This document shows, piece by piece, positions 1 through 11,626 of a stretch of 46,953 nt of DNA; within the stretch, counting starts at the first letter, position 1; each line of letters begins with the position of its first letter. Both the position numbers and the translations under genes were made by a program. Origin of the DNA: Mesotaenium endlicherianum (taxonomy: Eukaryota; Streptophyta; Zygnematophyceae; Zygnematales; Mesotaeniaceae); contig WELA01009811.1 in NCBI GenBank assembly GCA_009602735.1, forward strand, positions 1 to 46,953. Reading direction: 5' to 3'. The notes beneath the pieces are model-generated. The model ran no database searches and was not told where the DNA came from. It was given only the letters and a program-made list of their open reading frames with translations.

Positions 1-410
1 AGGGAGAGGGAGAGGGAGAGGGAGAGGGAGAGGGAGAGTGTGTGTAGAGCGCTGCTGGAAACTATCCCTGATGGTCAACCTTTTCTTTGCCTTTCCTTCC
101 GCCCCTCTTCGGCTGCAGTTGCCTGCTGTTTACTCTCTCTTACCTCCTCTCCTCCATCTCTCCCTCCTTCTCTCTCTCCCTTCCTCCCGTCCTCTCTTCC
201 ACTCTCTTTTTCTCCATTTTGCATCCTCCCTCCCAACCCCTCCATCTGCTTTTGTCTGACTCCCTCTCCCTCCATCTCTATCTCCTCTCTCTCTTTTCGT
301 CTCTCTCCCTCCCTGGCCCGTTACCCTTCTCCTTCTCTCTCTCCCTCTCTTCCTCTCTCTTTCTCTCTCTCTACCTCGCTCCGCCTCTCTCCCCTCCCCC
401 CCCTCATGGT
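1..410. repeat. GGGAGA tract followed by long pyrimidine-rich tract
   Basis: Positions 1-38 are a GGGAGA hexamer array. About 126-410 is almost pure C/T on the plus strand with CTCT, CCCT and TCCC runs. It lies in the intron upstream of the first visible tubulin-cofactor exon. No exon could be recognised in it. Confidence 0.8.
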
Positions 411-547
411 CCCCTCAGGCCCCTTTTGCCTCTGCTTACTGGGTAGTTCGTCTCGTTCATAGTCCACAGCAACGTGGTCCCGCCCCTCGTTCCCCCCCAA
501 CGACTGGTCTGCTCCGGCATGACAGCGTTCCAGTCTCTGCATGACAG

Positions 548-1778
548 GTGGTGAGGCTGAAGGCCCTGTGCGAGCGCCTGTTCCGCGTGCGAAGTGCTGA
601 CCAGCGTCTTTTCGCCACTGACGAGGTGCCCTCAGCCTCTCCTACTACTCTACATCTCTCTCCTCCATCCCGTCCCTCTCTTCTCGCCTCCTGCCCCTCC
701 TGCCCCTTCCGCTTCCCCTGCTCCTGCTCCTGCACCTGCCCCTCTCAGCACCCTGCCGTTGACAGTGGCGGATGGCACTTCCGCCATGTGTCACAAGTTG
801 CTATTGGTTGTCGCAAGGTCGGCAGCGGAATGCGTCTCTGCCCGGAGCTGTTTCCGAGTCTCTGTATGCATGTCGCGCACGCCAGGCACAGCCGCGTGCC
901 ACCTGTCACCCGTGAGGATGGCGTCTGGCCACTGGCCAGGGCTGGGAAGGAGATCGGACTTCAGTTCGCTGCCAGGTGGCACCCCAGCAGAGTGGACACT
1001 CTCCAAAGAGGGAGTGGCGGCAACTCTGGCTCCTCTGGCTTAAAGCCTTCTCTATCTGTTGGCAGGCGTGCTGACGACCACTGTCACTATGCCATCAAAT
1101 GTCGAGAGTTGCGCGCGTGTCACGTACTCAACCTCAAATTGGCGCAGGCTGCTGCCGCTGTCTGGCCCTGGCTCTGCGTGCACGAGCATCCACCCACTTG
1201 GCTGTTCGCGCCAGTCACGCAGTGGAGTTTCCATACGCCTGGGGGGGCTACGGTGGCTGCCACAGGCTGCCAGCTGCTGCTGCTGCTGCCGGTGGACCAA
1301 TTCCGCGCACTGTGCCCTCTCACGTGGCGCCAACTAAGAGTCCTCTCGGTCAATGACCATGCAGCCATCTGATGCCCGTGCCTGCCCCCCTCTTGCCTGC
1401 CTGCCTGCCTGCCTGTTGGCCTGTGGTCTTTCGTCTAGGAAGCAGTCCGTTCTGTTCTTGCTGGTGGCCTCTGCCTGCTGCCCCCGCCGCCGCCGCTGCT
1501 GCTGCTGCTGCTGCTGCCAATGGTGATGGAGGCAGAGGAGGTGGAGCTGGTGGAGCTGGGGAAGGTGGTGCTGTTGCTGCTGGTGTTGCTGTTGGTGGTT
1601 GTGGCTTCTTGCTTAATGACACAACACTGGAGGTGGAGTTTGATTCAATGACGCGCAGAGGAGCTCCGCTGGCATGCCGGTGGACGTCGACTCCGACACT
1701 CTGGCAAACCTGCACCTGGCCGGCGACCCCTGCATCACCGTCGCAGTTGCGCGCCAGCATGGCGCTGGCGAGGCCTGA
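548..1778 (+). CDS. TBCE: Tubulin-folding cofactor E, C-terminal ubiquitin-like domain (3' partial gene)
   Basis: Cofactor E helps assemble the alpha/beta-tubulin dimer. Only the last two exons are in the window. Exon 548-625 begins after a CAG acceptor and reads VVRLKALCERLFRV then RSADQRLFATDE. It joins in phase 0 to exon 1659-1778, which reads RSSAGMPVDVDSDTLANLHL and ends at TGA. The join reproduces the ubiquitin-like domain that closes TBCE (PFIFFERLING in Arabidopsis), with a 'x-RLKxLCExxFxxxS' helix, then a 'P-D-D/S-D-T-A-N-L' strand-turn. That match is from family knowledge, not a search. The 1,033-bp intron (626-1658) is filled with CTG and TGCC repeats. The CAP-Gly and leucine-rich-repeat parts must lie before position 1. 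The 5' exons are not visible in 1-547. TBCEL is less likely because a plant-type C-terminus is seen. Confidence 0.72.
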
Positions 1779-1892
1779 CGTGTCCTCGGGTGCGACACCT
1801 CCTCCAGATGCAAGTCGAGCTGGCACACGTGAGTACGTGGCGTGCGCCCCGCTTACCTGGCTGGCTAGCTGGCTGGCTGGCTGGCTGGCTTG
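1394..1892. repeat. Short tandem repeats in and after the TBCE intron: TGCC, CTG and CTGG
   Basis: TGCC units run at about 1394-1415. GCT/CTG units run at about 1495-1516, inside the last TBCE intron. CTGG units run at about 1857-1891, in the presumed 3' untranslated region. The long open frames they create are low-complexity (Ala, Gly) and are not genes. Confidence 0.75.
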
Positions 1893-3901
1893 CCGACTGC
1901 TTCCTATTTCTTCACGTGTTGCTCCAATGCCTACGGCCTGAGTGCCGATGCTTGAAATGGCGGTGCAGGTTAGGGAGGCCAGACAATTGTCGTGGAGAAG
2001 AATGTGACGCTACCATTCGTCTAGCCGATTTGCAAGCATGGTTGTGCACCAGGCCACATGCACCCACGCAAAAGCTTAATGAGATGTACATAGACACAAG
2101 CCTACACTCGGTCTGCGGCTTACGCCTCATGCCTCATCAAGTTTGTTGCCACATGTGTAGTTGCAATGTGCTGTTCTCAAAGGCCGCATATTGTCGTGCC
2201 CATCCATGTGACATATCAACACAAAGCAACTAAAGGGCTCCATGTGAAGAGAATGCCTCTCCTTGATTTTTGCGTGCGTGTCGTGTATGGGCCTCTATGC
2301 TCAGTGCAGACGTACACCATGTGGTTACTGCTTATGCAGCTGGAGATTGTGCACATGCGCCGTGCTTAAGTGAAAGGCGGGTTGAGGGAACGTTAGCCAA
2401 GTCTTCTTGTTGGCAATGCACCCGTGACAAGTGGCACGCAAGTGACAAGAGAGCCTTTCTTCATTTTACTTCCAAAAAACCCGTAGTGATTTCCTGAGAG
2501 AGCGAAGGTCGTCGCATGCAAGGAGAGCACAGGTGTGATGGCAACTTACACCTCTTCTATATAGAAGCTAAAGGAGTGTGCTTCAATGCTCGGTTACCGG
2601 GTGTTTCAAGGAGTTTTCTCACCGTATTCAAAAATGAAAAACTTTTTACATTAGTAAGAGCAGCTTAATAACTTCTTCACTGCAAACATGTAAGCTAGAA
2701 AATGAGCTTGAAGCTTGGTAGGATTTACTTCTAGGCAGCGTGCTTGTCCATCTTCCGCCACTCACCCACAATAAACTGAGGTTCAGGCAAGCGCAGACGT
2801 TGCATTTTTGTTCTGTATGGCTGCACTTAGCTGCACCACCATGGTCGACATACTTTTGTTGCGTGTAGTGGTAGTGTCCCAATCTAAAGTTGTGTACATC
2901 TTTACTTTTATGACATGGACCACGAGACTAGCAGTCCGTACGACCTTCATGTGAAGGTCAAAGTTGGTCAAAGAATATCCAGCCTCATTAATTGGACACA
3001 GGCACGACGATTCTAGGCGACTCTATGGATGCTGCAGCTCTGCTGCTGCTGCATGCTCCCTCCGCAGCCCCCCGCTGCGGCCTCCGCCTTTCCAAGCTCT
3101 CGTTTCGTCGAAGGTGCCGAAGTGTGCCGAAGGGGACGCTACAATCGTACCTGAGGAAGGCGATTGTGGATCGTAGGGAATCGACCGGGGAGGGGCCTGG
3201 AGGGGCCTTACCAGAACTCCATATCAGAATGTTGGTTTGTACGTTGTACTTGTCGTTTGGGATGGCCTGCGACGACTGGCGGGACCACTTAAACAAAATT
3301 TTTCTTCTACTTACGTCAGCCGATGCCCCCGTTCTGGGGGGCTTCTTTGTTGTGATAAATGACATGATAATGCGTTTTAAAAGCGTCATTACATTACCAA
3401 TGATACGATCAAATAAGCCCCTACAGGACACTACAGGGCAATACACGAGAGATGCTAAAACGGGACTAAACGGGACAGTTGAGCTTCCGTGACGGCACCT
3501 ACTTGCAGGCCCACGTTCCGTGCGCGATGTAATTAGAATCTCCTCGGTCGACTGACGTGGAAGACATTGCCTCTCGCGCACTTACACTGGTCCAAGCCAG
3601 GCGTCCTACCTGGGTCCTACACAATAAGTCGCCATGTCAGCTGACGCAGTGACAAGTAAGAAAAGTGGTCCGGGGAACTTCCATAATTGTAGACAGAAGT
3701 CGTTGTTGAGATATGACCTCCCGGACTGCTGCTCTTGACGGACTTATTACTAAAGCGGCCCTGTTTCGTCTGTTTCTCATACAGAGACTCACTCTTTAAG
3801 GCCATCTGTAGAGACTGTTGTGCATACAGAAATCAACAGATATCTATATTCATAAGAGGAAGAAATTACCATAGCACATCGTGAAGGCGGAGAGATTTGA
3901 G
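1779..3901. other. Intergenic: TBCE 3' region and thiolase upstream region
   Basis: No recognised gene. About 2988-3581 is open on both strands (166 codons plus, 197 codons minus), but neither translation resembles a family I know. The minus frame is Arg/Ser-rich. The rest is ordinary mixed sequence that presumably holds the TBCE 3' end and the thiolase promoter and 5' untranslated region. I could not place a convincing TATA box. Confidence 0.5.
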
Positions 3902-6900
3902 ATGGAGAAAGCTCGTTTGAGACAGCAGGTTTTGCTAGACCATCTTCGCCCAGCTCTTCACACCGGGGCGTCAGACCTTTTAGTGAGTTAATTTCTTTTC
4001 GCGGTTCAACAAAGAATAGCGGTCCTGATAATATTTGGTTTATGATGACGCAGGAGAAGTCAACCCATAGCAAAAGAAGTGCATCTCCGTAGGTTTGTGG
4101 GAACAGAAGGCTCGAGGATTGGCAATAAAGGAGTTTATTCTTTGTGGTTTTGCAGTCTTCCCCGTGTGCAGCTGGTGACAGTGCACCATATGAAAGGACT
4201 ACAGATTTTTCTGATGACGTTGTCATTGTTAGGTAAGTAACAGAGGTTTAAAGTGAAGAAACCCAGGAATTCCTCTAATCGGTACTGATTGGGCTGTGTA
4301 CAATACTTGTTGTTGCTATATGCGTCCACTCTAAGGTTGTTCCCGTTTCCTTGACATGGCAGTTTGTCCGCCAAATCAATAGCATGTACAGGACTATGCG
4401 GCAGCACCTCGTTCGGGATGCACATGCAAGTGCAAAGTGTGAAGGATGTGCCATGTGCTTACATGTTCTGAGCAGTGCTTTGCGGACGCCAATCTGCAAG
4501 GCGAAGCGGGGGAGCTTCAAGGATACATTTCCAGATGATTTGCTGGCGCCCGTCTTGAAGGTGCGACTATACTTCTTAAATTCTGCTCAATATTGTTTAT
4601 GCTGTAAGCGATGCTCTACGCTCGCCACTAGCTTTAGCTACTACTCAGGAAGGGCTCTTGTACTATAACAAATCTAGGGTGGCCACTCGCACTTATAAAA
4701 AATTTAGGGAGGCAGGCTCTAGTTCCTGTAAAATCTTTTCAGTGGTGAAAGTGTTGCTGTTCCATAACGGGCTCTAGCTCCTTATTATAGGCTTATATAG
4801 GCTTAATGAAGGTGGACTTATGCATGTTACCCAGTGGTTTTCTGCAGGCTGTCATTGAACAAACAGGAGTAAGGCCGGAGGAGGTGGGAGACATAGTTGT
4901 CGGAAGCGTACTTGCACCGGGGGCACAGCGGGCTAATGAGTGCCGCATGGCGGCTTTCTTTGCCGGTTTCCCAGGTCAGTAGAAACCTGTATAGTAATAC
5001 ATGGTCACATAGCCTGCAATCTCCACTGATGCTGAGAATTTTCTGTAGAGATAACGATATGTGTGTTTTGGGAGTGAGGGCTTATGTACACTTCTTTTAC
5101 CATTGAGGCTTATATGTTGATGGTATCATTAATGTTCTAAAGTGGTGCCAATGAAGTGACAAGTTTCCACGTTGTATGATATACAGAGACTGTGGCTGTC
5201 AGGACTGTGAACAGGCAGTGCTCGTCAGGCCTGCAGGCAGTGGCTGACGTTGTAGCTTCCATCAAGGCTGGCTTTTATGACATAGGTTTGTTCCTGGCAC
5301 CTTCCGCTCCCTTTCTCCTTCCGCCAAGCTGAGAATTCTCTTGCTGCTATGGAGAAGTTTTCAAATACTTGCATGCAGTGGGTCTCCTTGAGAGCTTCTC
5401 AAGCTTCAAGAACTATGTGTATCAAGGGCTATTGTCAAAGGTTGAGTCTGAGCTATCGTGCAATTTTGTCCTTGTTGTTGTAGCTTCTGTAGGAAGCTGA
5501 TCGCTTCCATGTTGCTTTGCCAGGTATTGGTGCTGGTTTGGAGAGTATGAGCGTCAACCCAATGGCCTGGGAGGGAAGTGTCAACCCTCGGGTGAGCACC
5601 CAGTTACTTTTCTGGCAATCATTGGTCAATACTACTACGAAGATGTATGCATGGTATAAGAGGAGCATGCTGTTTGTTGATAAAGGGGCTCTGTGGCAAT
5701 GCCCCTCGTAGATTGACATCTGGTTGTGAAATAATGCAGGTTGAGAGCAACCAGCGAGCCCAGGACTGCTTGTTGCCCATGGGAGTGACGTCGGAGAATG
5801 TTGCGGAGCGCTATGGGGTGACCCGCAGAACTCAAGACGAGGCTGCCGTAAGTGTTGCAGCTTCTTAACCCGCCTGTTGGGTTCATAGGGTTATTATCTT
5901 TGCTTACAATGTATGTTGCTTCTGCTTTTGTATGAGGTGACAGGGCAAGGGTTGTGGTTTCTGATGCCTTACTCATTTAATATACTTCATGTGTGCAGGT
6001 GAGGTCGCATGCAAAGGCAGCAGCAGCAACCAAGGCAGGAAGGTTCAAGGACGAGATTGTGCCTGTGCACACAAAGGTGGGCTTCTAGAACCAATCAGTT
6101 TAGTGGGAGTTTTGCCAGGTCCTGGTACGCCAACTATTGTTGCCTGACAGTGACAATTGGGGAGCATTGTCCTATTTTAGAGATCCTTCCTTGGTGTCTT
6201 TGGTGGAGTGATGTGTGTAGGCCGTTCATTGACTGTGCATTACTGAGCAGATTGTGGACCCAAAGACTGGAGATGAGAAGCAGATAGTGGTGTCAGTGGA
6301 TGACGGGATCCGTGGCGGGACCTCGCTTGCTGACCTGGCTAAGCTGAAGACGGTGTTCAAGAAGGACGGGACCACCACAGCTGGTAACTCAAGCCAGGTC
6401 AGCGACGGGGCTGGTGCTGTGCTTCTGATGAAGAGATCTGAGGCTGTTCGCCGTGGCCTTCCCATCCTTGGTGTCTTCAGGTACACTTTCATTGAGCTTT
6501 GGCGCGTTGACGTGCTGAAGTCACGTGCAGCTCTAGACTGTAGCTTAGTTACTCTCAGTACAACTTCTGTTCCCACCGGGACTAGGTAATATTGTTCCAG
6601 TGGGTTTGCATATTTGAGTGTCGTGCTCTGGATTTCAAATATAGTAAACATCTTAAGGGAGAGATCTTGTTTGACATAAACGTCTGGGAAAAGCAGCAGG
6701 TTGTGCAAATTTGGGGTAATGACGTCCAATATGGTGGATGGTGAAGGGGTTTATGTATTTCATTGAATAGTCAAGCAGCCATATTGGCCAAAGGCTTGCA
6801 GCTGGGAGTGGGTGTAGGGTGGCCTTGTCACAGCTGTCTTGAGGTGGTAGTGGTCGTAGACAGAATGCAGTATACCGGCAGTCGGGACGTGGGGATTGTG

Positions 6901-8213
6901 CCCACAATTTGGGTGGGTATGTGGCTGAAGTGCCTCCGCTGGTGCCTCCACCCCTTCAAATCCCTCCTCATATAGAAGAGCTGCTTTTCCCCATGGCAGG
7001 AGCTTTGTGGCAGTAGGTGTTGACCCTGCAGTAATGGGCGTTGGTCCGGCTGTTGCCATCCCAGCTGCCTGCAAGGCCGCGGGTCTCGACGTCTCTGACA
7101 TCGACCTCTTTGAGATAAACGAGGTAGTGTCTCTGCACCTACTGTTGTTCATCGCCTGCCCACTTTTCTTTTCTCACAGTATATCAGCCAAGGCAGAAAC
7201 TGGGCATCAAGGGGTGCTAGAATGACTTCCTCACTTTGTTGTGTATGTGGGGCATGTGGGGTGCAGGCGTTTGCATCCCAGTTCACATACTGCGCTCAGA
7301 AGCTTGAGCTGGACCAGGAGAAGATCAACGTGAATGGGGGTGCCCTTGCACTCGGCCATCCCTTGGGTGCTACAGGTGTGTCGGGCGTCCCCTTTCACGT
7401 CCATGTGTCTTCGTGAAGGAAAAGTGTGCTGTTTTTGACTTGCATGCATGGGATAACGAGCTAGGATTTTGGCTAGCTGGCCTGGGATTGGGCACAAATT
7501 TGTTACTGCGAGTATCCAATATCCAATGTTGGGTGATCTGTTGATATGGGTAGCTCTTAAACCCAGGATGTGGAGTATGATTGTTATGTTACCTAAAGGG
7601 GCTTGTGCTCAACTCTCTGACCTGCATCTTCATGTCAGAGTTGAGCAGTCGTTTACTTTCTAAGTGGATAAGTTATCGGACGGCAATGTGTATGGTGCAG
7701 ACCATTGAGTAGAGGGTTTGGAATAGTATGCATGCCCTTCGTGAACTTATATGTCGTGCTTATTGGTTTTCGCTTGTCAGGAGCAAGGTGCGTAGCAACG
7801 CTGTTGCACGAGATGAAGAAGCGCGGAAAGGATTGCCGTTTTGGCATTGTCACCATGTGTATTGGTAAACACTGTGTCCTCTGCCTCCTGTTGCGGTGTG
7901 ACATTTTTCTTCTTGCCATTGCTTACTGCTTATTGATTGCCGGATGCATATTGCCTCTGAGCTATCTAATTTCTTGGGGTTGTGCTCTTGTTCTTGTATC
8001 ATGTTCCGGAAATGTCTTCGCAAACTGGTACAATATGTTCAGAAGTTTAATATAGGCAATTGTTTTGAGGTGACTAAAAAGTGTATTCGCTGTTTTGTTG
8101 CAGGCTCTGGCATGGGAGCTGCCATGGTTTTGGAGAGGGGAAGTGTGGTAGATCCCCCGACAAATGCTGGGCCTATTAGGGAACAGAGCCAGCTTTCACG
8201 TTATGCTAAGTAA
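3902..8213 (+). CDS. KAT: Peroxisomal 3-ketoacyl-CoA thiolase (acetyl-CoA C-acyltransferase)
   Basis: It catalyses the last step of fatty-acid beta-oxidation, cleaving 3-ketoacyl-CoA with CoA to acetyl-CoA, in the peroxisome. Exons: 3902-3982, 4156-4232, 4476-4560, 4848-4974, 5187-5285, 5524-5591, 5740-5847, 5999-6076, 6251-6480, 7000-7123, 7267-7375, 7781-7864, 8104-8213. All junctions are GT-AG with consistent phase and give 459 residues, close to plant KAT2 (about 462). Exon 1 carries a PTS2 import nonapeptide, RQQVLLDHL (residues 7-15). Catalytic residues are present: nucleophile Cys135 in [10 protein letters not shown], the NEAF loop at 358-361, His390 in GHPLGATG, and Cys422 in MCIG. 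The start is the ATG that places PTS2 at the N-terminus. The gene lies between tail-to-tail TFIIE-alpha and upstream TBCE; nothing suggests co-regulation. The sequence closely follows land-plant KAT. Confidence 0.97.
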
Positions 8214-9330
8214 GAGGCGTACATGTGGAAGAAAAAGTGTAATCTTAGTACGAAATTGCTGATGTGAAAATTTACACCACTTACAGTTGCTGTACTGCCT
8301 ATAATCTGTACTGACCATTTATAAATATGTTGCAGTATGTGTCTTGATCATTGGCCAAGCATGACATGTGCATAAGCAACTTGATTCATTGCCTAAATAT
8401 CTAGTTTGATCCAGTTTTTCCAAAGGGACAGAAATGGCTTGCTATTGGTCTCGTCAGAGTAGATTTATGTGCTGCCAGAAGGAATAGTGAAGCATTCTGC
8501 CAATATGCACTGGAAATGCTACGGAAAAGCAGCTAGCTTCTCACAACATTATACTGAGTGCATCGCTAAGACTTTCCTAGAAAGAACTACGTTCAACAAC
8601 AGAAACTTAGTGTGTTATGCGACCTTCATATTTGGAGTCCCATTTTCAAATGACCCAAAAGATGATAGTTTATAATGTGTCCTGGATGTAAATTGGGCAC
8701 AGATTTGAGTGAAACATTGAAGAATGATATTTGATATATTTTTTGAAGTCGAACCAGCTAGTGCAGTCTCACTTGTTGGAAAACTTCACACCCTCCGCAT
8801 AATACTTCAATCACCGCACACTTGAGGTATAACAATACATTGTTGCCTCAACTCGTCTTGTGCATATACCACGTCAAATTGCTTGGCAATTTAAAGAATT
8901 AGCGTTATGCTTGTGCTAGAACTGGATCTCAACAGAACAAATCAGTTTCTCTCGTATGTGCGTCATGTGGTTTTGAGTCGGTTGTAAGCGTTACCCATGC
9001 TATGAAAAGTGATGTCCTGGTCAACTTTGGCAAAAGAAGCTGAATTTGCGCGACCGAAAAGCGCCGACTTGAGTTGTGCGTCTCATGAAGGACATTCCAA
9101 TTATGCTGACGAGCACTCCTGCAGATTATCGTCCCTGACCCCACAGATTGGGACCTACTTAGGTAGATGCCAGATCAGAACCATTTATGACCGCAATATG
9201 CGCAGCCCATAATTCTACCCCCAACTAGCTTTGACCCGAGACTATGGTAGCCTCAGACAACCTCTAGCAGATAAAGCGAGAACACCAACCCAACCCCAAC
9301 CCCGACCCCAATTTCTGCCCCATCTGTGCG
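8214..9330. other. Convergent intergenic region between thiolase and TFIIE-alpha
   Basis: No gene recognised. A TGTAA lies at 8238-8242, only 25 bp after the thiolase stop, so it may not be the functional poly(A) signal. A short C-rich repeat of ACCCC-type units lies at about 9285-9312, just beyond the TFIIE-alpha stop. No TGTAA was found close behind the TFIIE-alpha stop. Confidence 0.5.
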
Positions 9331-10156
9331 TCATTCCTGGTCGTCCCACTCCACGTCTTCCTCGTCGTCCTCCGCCATCTCAACGGCATCAGGCTCGCTT
9401 TTGACGTGGGCAACCCCGTTCACGCCGTCAACCGCCGTCAAGTCGGCCTCAGCCCCCGCGGCGGCGGGCGCGTCGTCTCCTTCCCACTCGTAGTCCTCTT
9501 CATACTCGCCGCCAGCTGTGATGCTCTCCATGATGCTGGCATCCAGGGGCCCCGACGTGCCGCCAGGTGGCACAGCCGCAGAAGCGCCCTCCTCCCACTC
9601 CGTCTCCTCTTCAGCCGGCTCCTCCTCCCGAACCTCCTCCTTCGCCTCCGCCTTCACTCTCAGCATGCCAGGTGTCTGCGCTGGGGCAGGCGCCACAGCC
9701 TCCTCCTGCGCTGCATAGTAGAGAGCAGCATAGTATTCCTGCACCGGTCCCCCCGCAACAGCGTTGCCACGTCAGCATCTTGGGAAGGGCCAGATGGCGT
9801 CGGCGAGCACATTCTTCTAGCACACACACTCTCCCAGCAACTAGGCATGCGCCTGGAGTGCAAGTGGGAGAACCATTTCAGAGGCTCCACGTGTCGTGAG
9901 CCGCCACCTCAGACGATTCCTCCACTGCTTGTGCTCTCAAGATGCACTAGCTCCGCCCCCTTGATCAACAAACAGACCAGGCTACCGCTGCCTGCGGACG
10001 TCGCAGTAGTCACCACCATAATTGGCTCCCTCCCCTTGACATGCACACGCACGATGCCATCGACTCATGCACAACTGTGAATGTTGCACTAAGGGATGTG
10101 GCAGGTGCTGGACCAGGACCTCAGACAGGGTAAGACTCTCCGTCACTGAAAGTGTG

Positions 10157-10189
<33 letters not shown>

Positions 10190-11581
10190 TGACTCTACAT
10201 TACATATGCCCGTGCTTGTTAGGCAAAAAGCAAAAGGAGAGGACAAAGCATGAAAGAGGGGGAAGGGGGGGGGAGTGGAACCTGTAGCTGGCGCTGGGCT
10301 TCCAGCTCCTCCGCGGTGGCGCCCGCCTCCTCCTTGACAGCTGTCACCGCGCTCTTGCTATCCTCCTCCGCAGGCTCGGGCTTAACCTCGCGCTCGCCGC
10401 GCTGCGCGGCCGTGAGATTCATGCCCTCGCGGATGACCCACGCAGGGATGATCTTCTGCGGAGCCGCCGGCTTGGAGTCCCCGGCGTCGGCCCCCGCGCT
10501 CCCGTCGCCCATGTTGACCTCCACCTGGCACCACCACAAACCGCGGCAGCAGCATCTTCAGGGCCAGCAGCAGCAGCAGCAGCAGCAGCAGGCAACGCAC
10601 CGCTCGTCACATTCACGCAAACACTGCTTTGAGTGCACACTCGCTCACTCGGCCTCATTGCAGATGTGGCAGAGTCCCAGGGCGGCTCGCGATGGAGGCC
10701 GGGGTTGACACAGTGTGAGCTGGGCAGAGGGGGCAACAGGGGAAAAGCCTGCAATAGCGAGGGGGCCTGCTCTGGGCTCTCTCAAAGACACTTACAAGCA
10801 GCCAGATAGGACAGGTAGGCAGCAAGAAGGGCAGGCGGGCGGGCAGGCTGGCTGGCAGGCATTGTGCCAGAAAGGCAGGCTGACAAGCTGGCTTGTGGAC
10901 TGATGGGCCTCTGAGGACAGACACACCCACGCCTGGGGTGCCCTTGCGGCAACGACAGGAGCAGGAGATGTGGGAGAAGCCAGAAGACGAGGACGGAAAG
11001 AAGGCGGGGCAAGAAGGAAGGGACATGGGCACAAAGACACGAGACAGCCCAGGGTGAGAGGAGGGGCGGGAGAGGCCGGCGCTGCTGCAGCAGCAGCAGC
11101 AGCAGCTGGGTGAGAGCCTAGCCCACCTTGGTTTCGCCGAAGAAGGGCATGGGTGCGGAGGAGTGCGGCTGCCCCGCGGGGCCGCGCGGCAGACCGGCGT
11201 TTTGCAGGTCGCCGCCGCCCATGGCCGCCGACTTCTGGCTGGCGGTGGCGCGCAGCTCCCACTCCGCCAGGCTGCCAAAGTAGGGCGGCTGCAGGTCCTT
11301 GAGGCGCGCCAGCTGGTCCACCACCGGCTTCAGCTGCCGCTGCAGGCGCACTCCCGCGAGGGACGGAGGAATGGAGGAAGGGAGTGAGGGGCCCCGTGCC
11401 GGTGCTACGCTTCCTCCCCCTCGCCCGCTTGCGCTCTCACTTGCGTGGATGTGCACAGTCAACTTTTGAAATGTGATGAGGGTTACCGACACACTTTCAG
11501 ACCCACACACCGACACGCACGCACGCACGCAAGCGAACACATACTTTGTCAAACACATGCACACACAAACACGCATGTATG

Positions 11582-11626
<45 letters not shown>

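Noticed and set aside
548..1372. 274-codon plus-strand frame
   Set aside because: Only its first 26 codons (548-625) match cofactor E. The rest lies in the intron and has no family resemblance.
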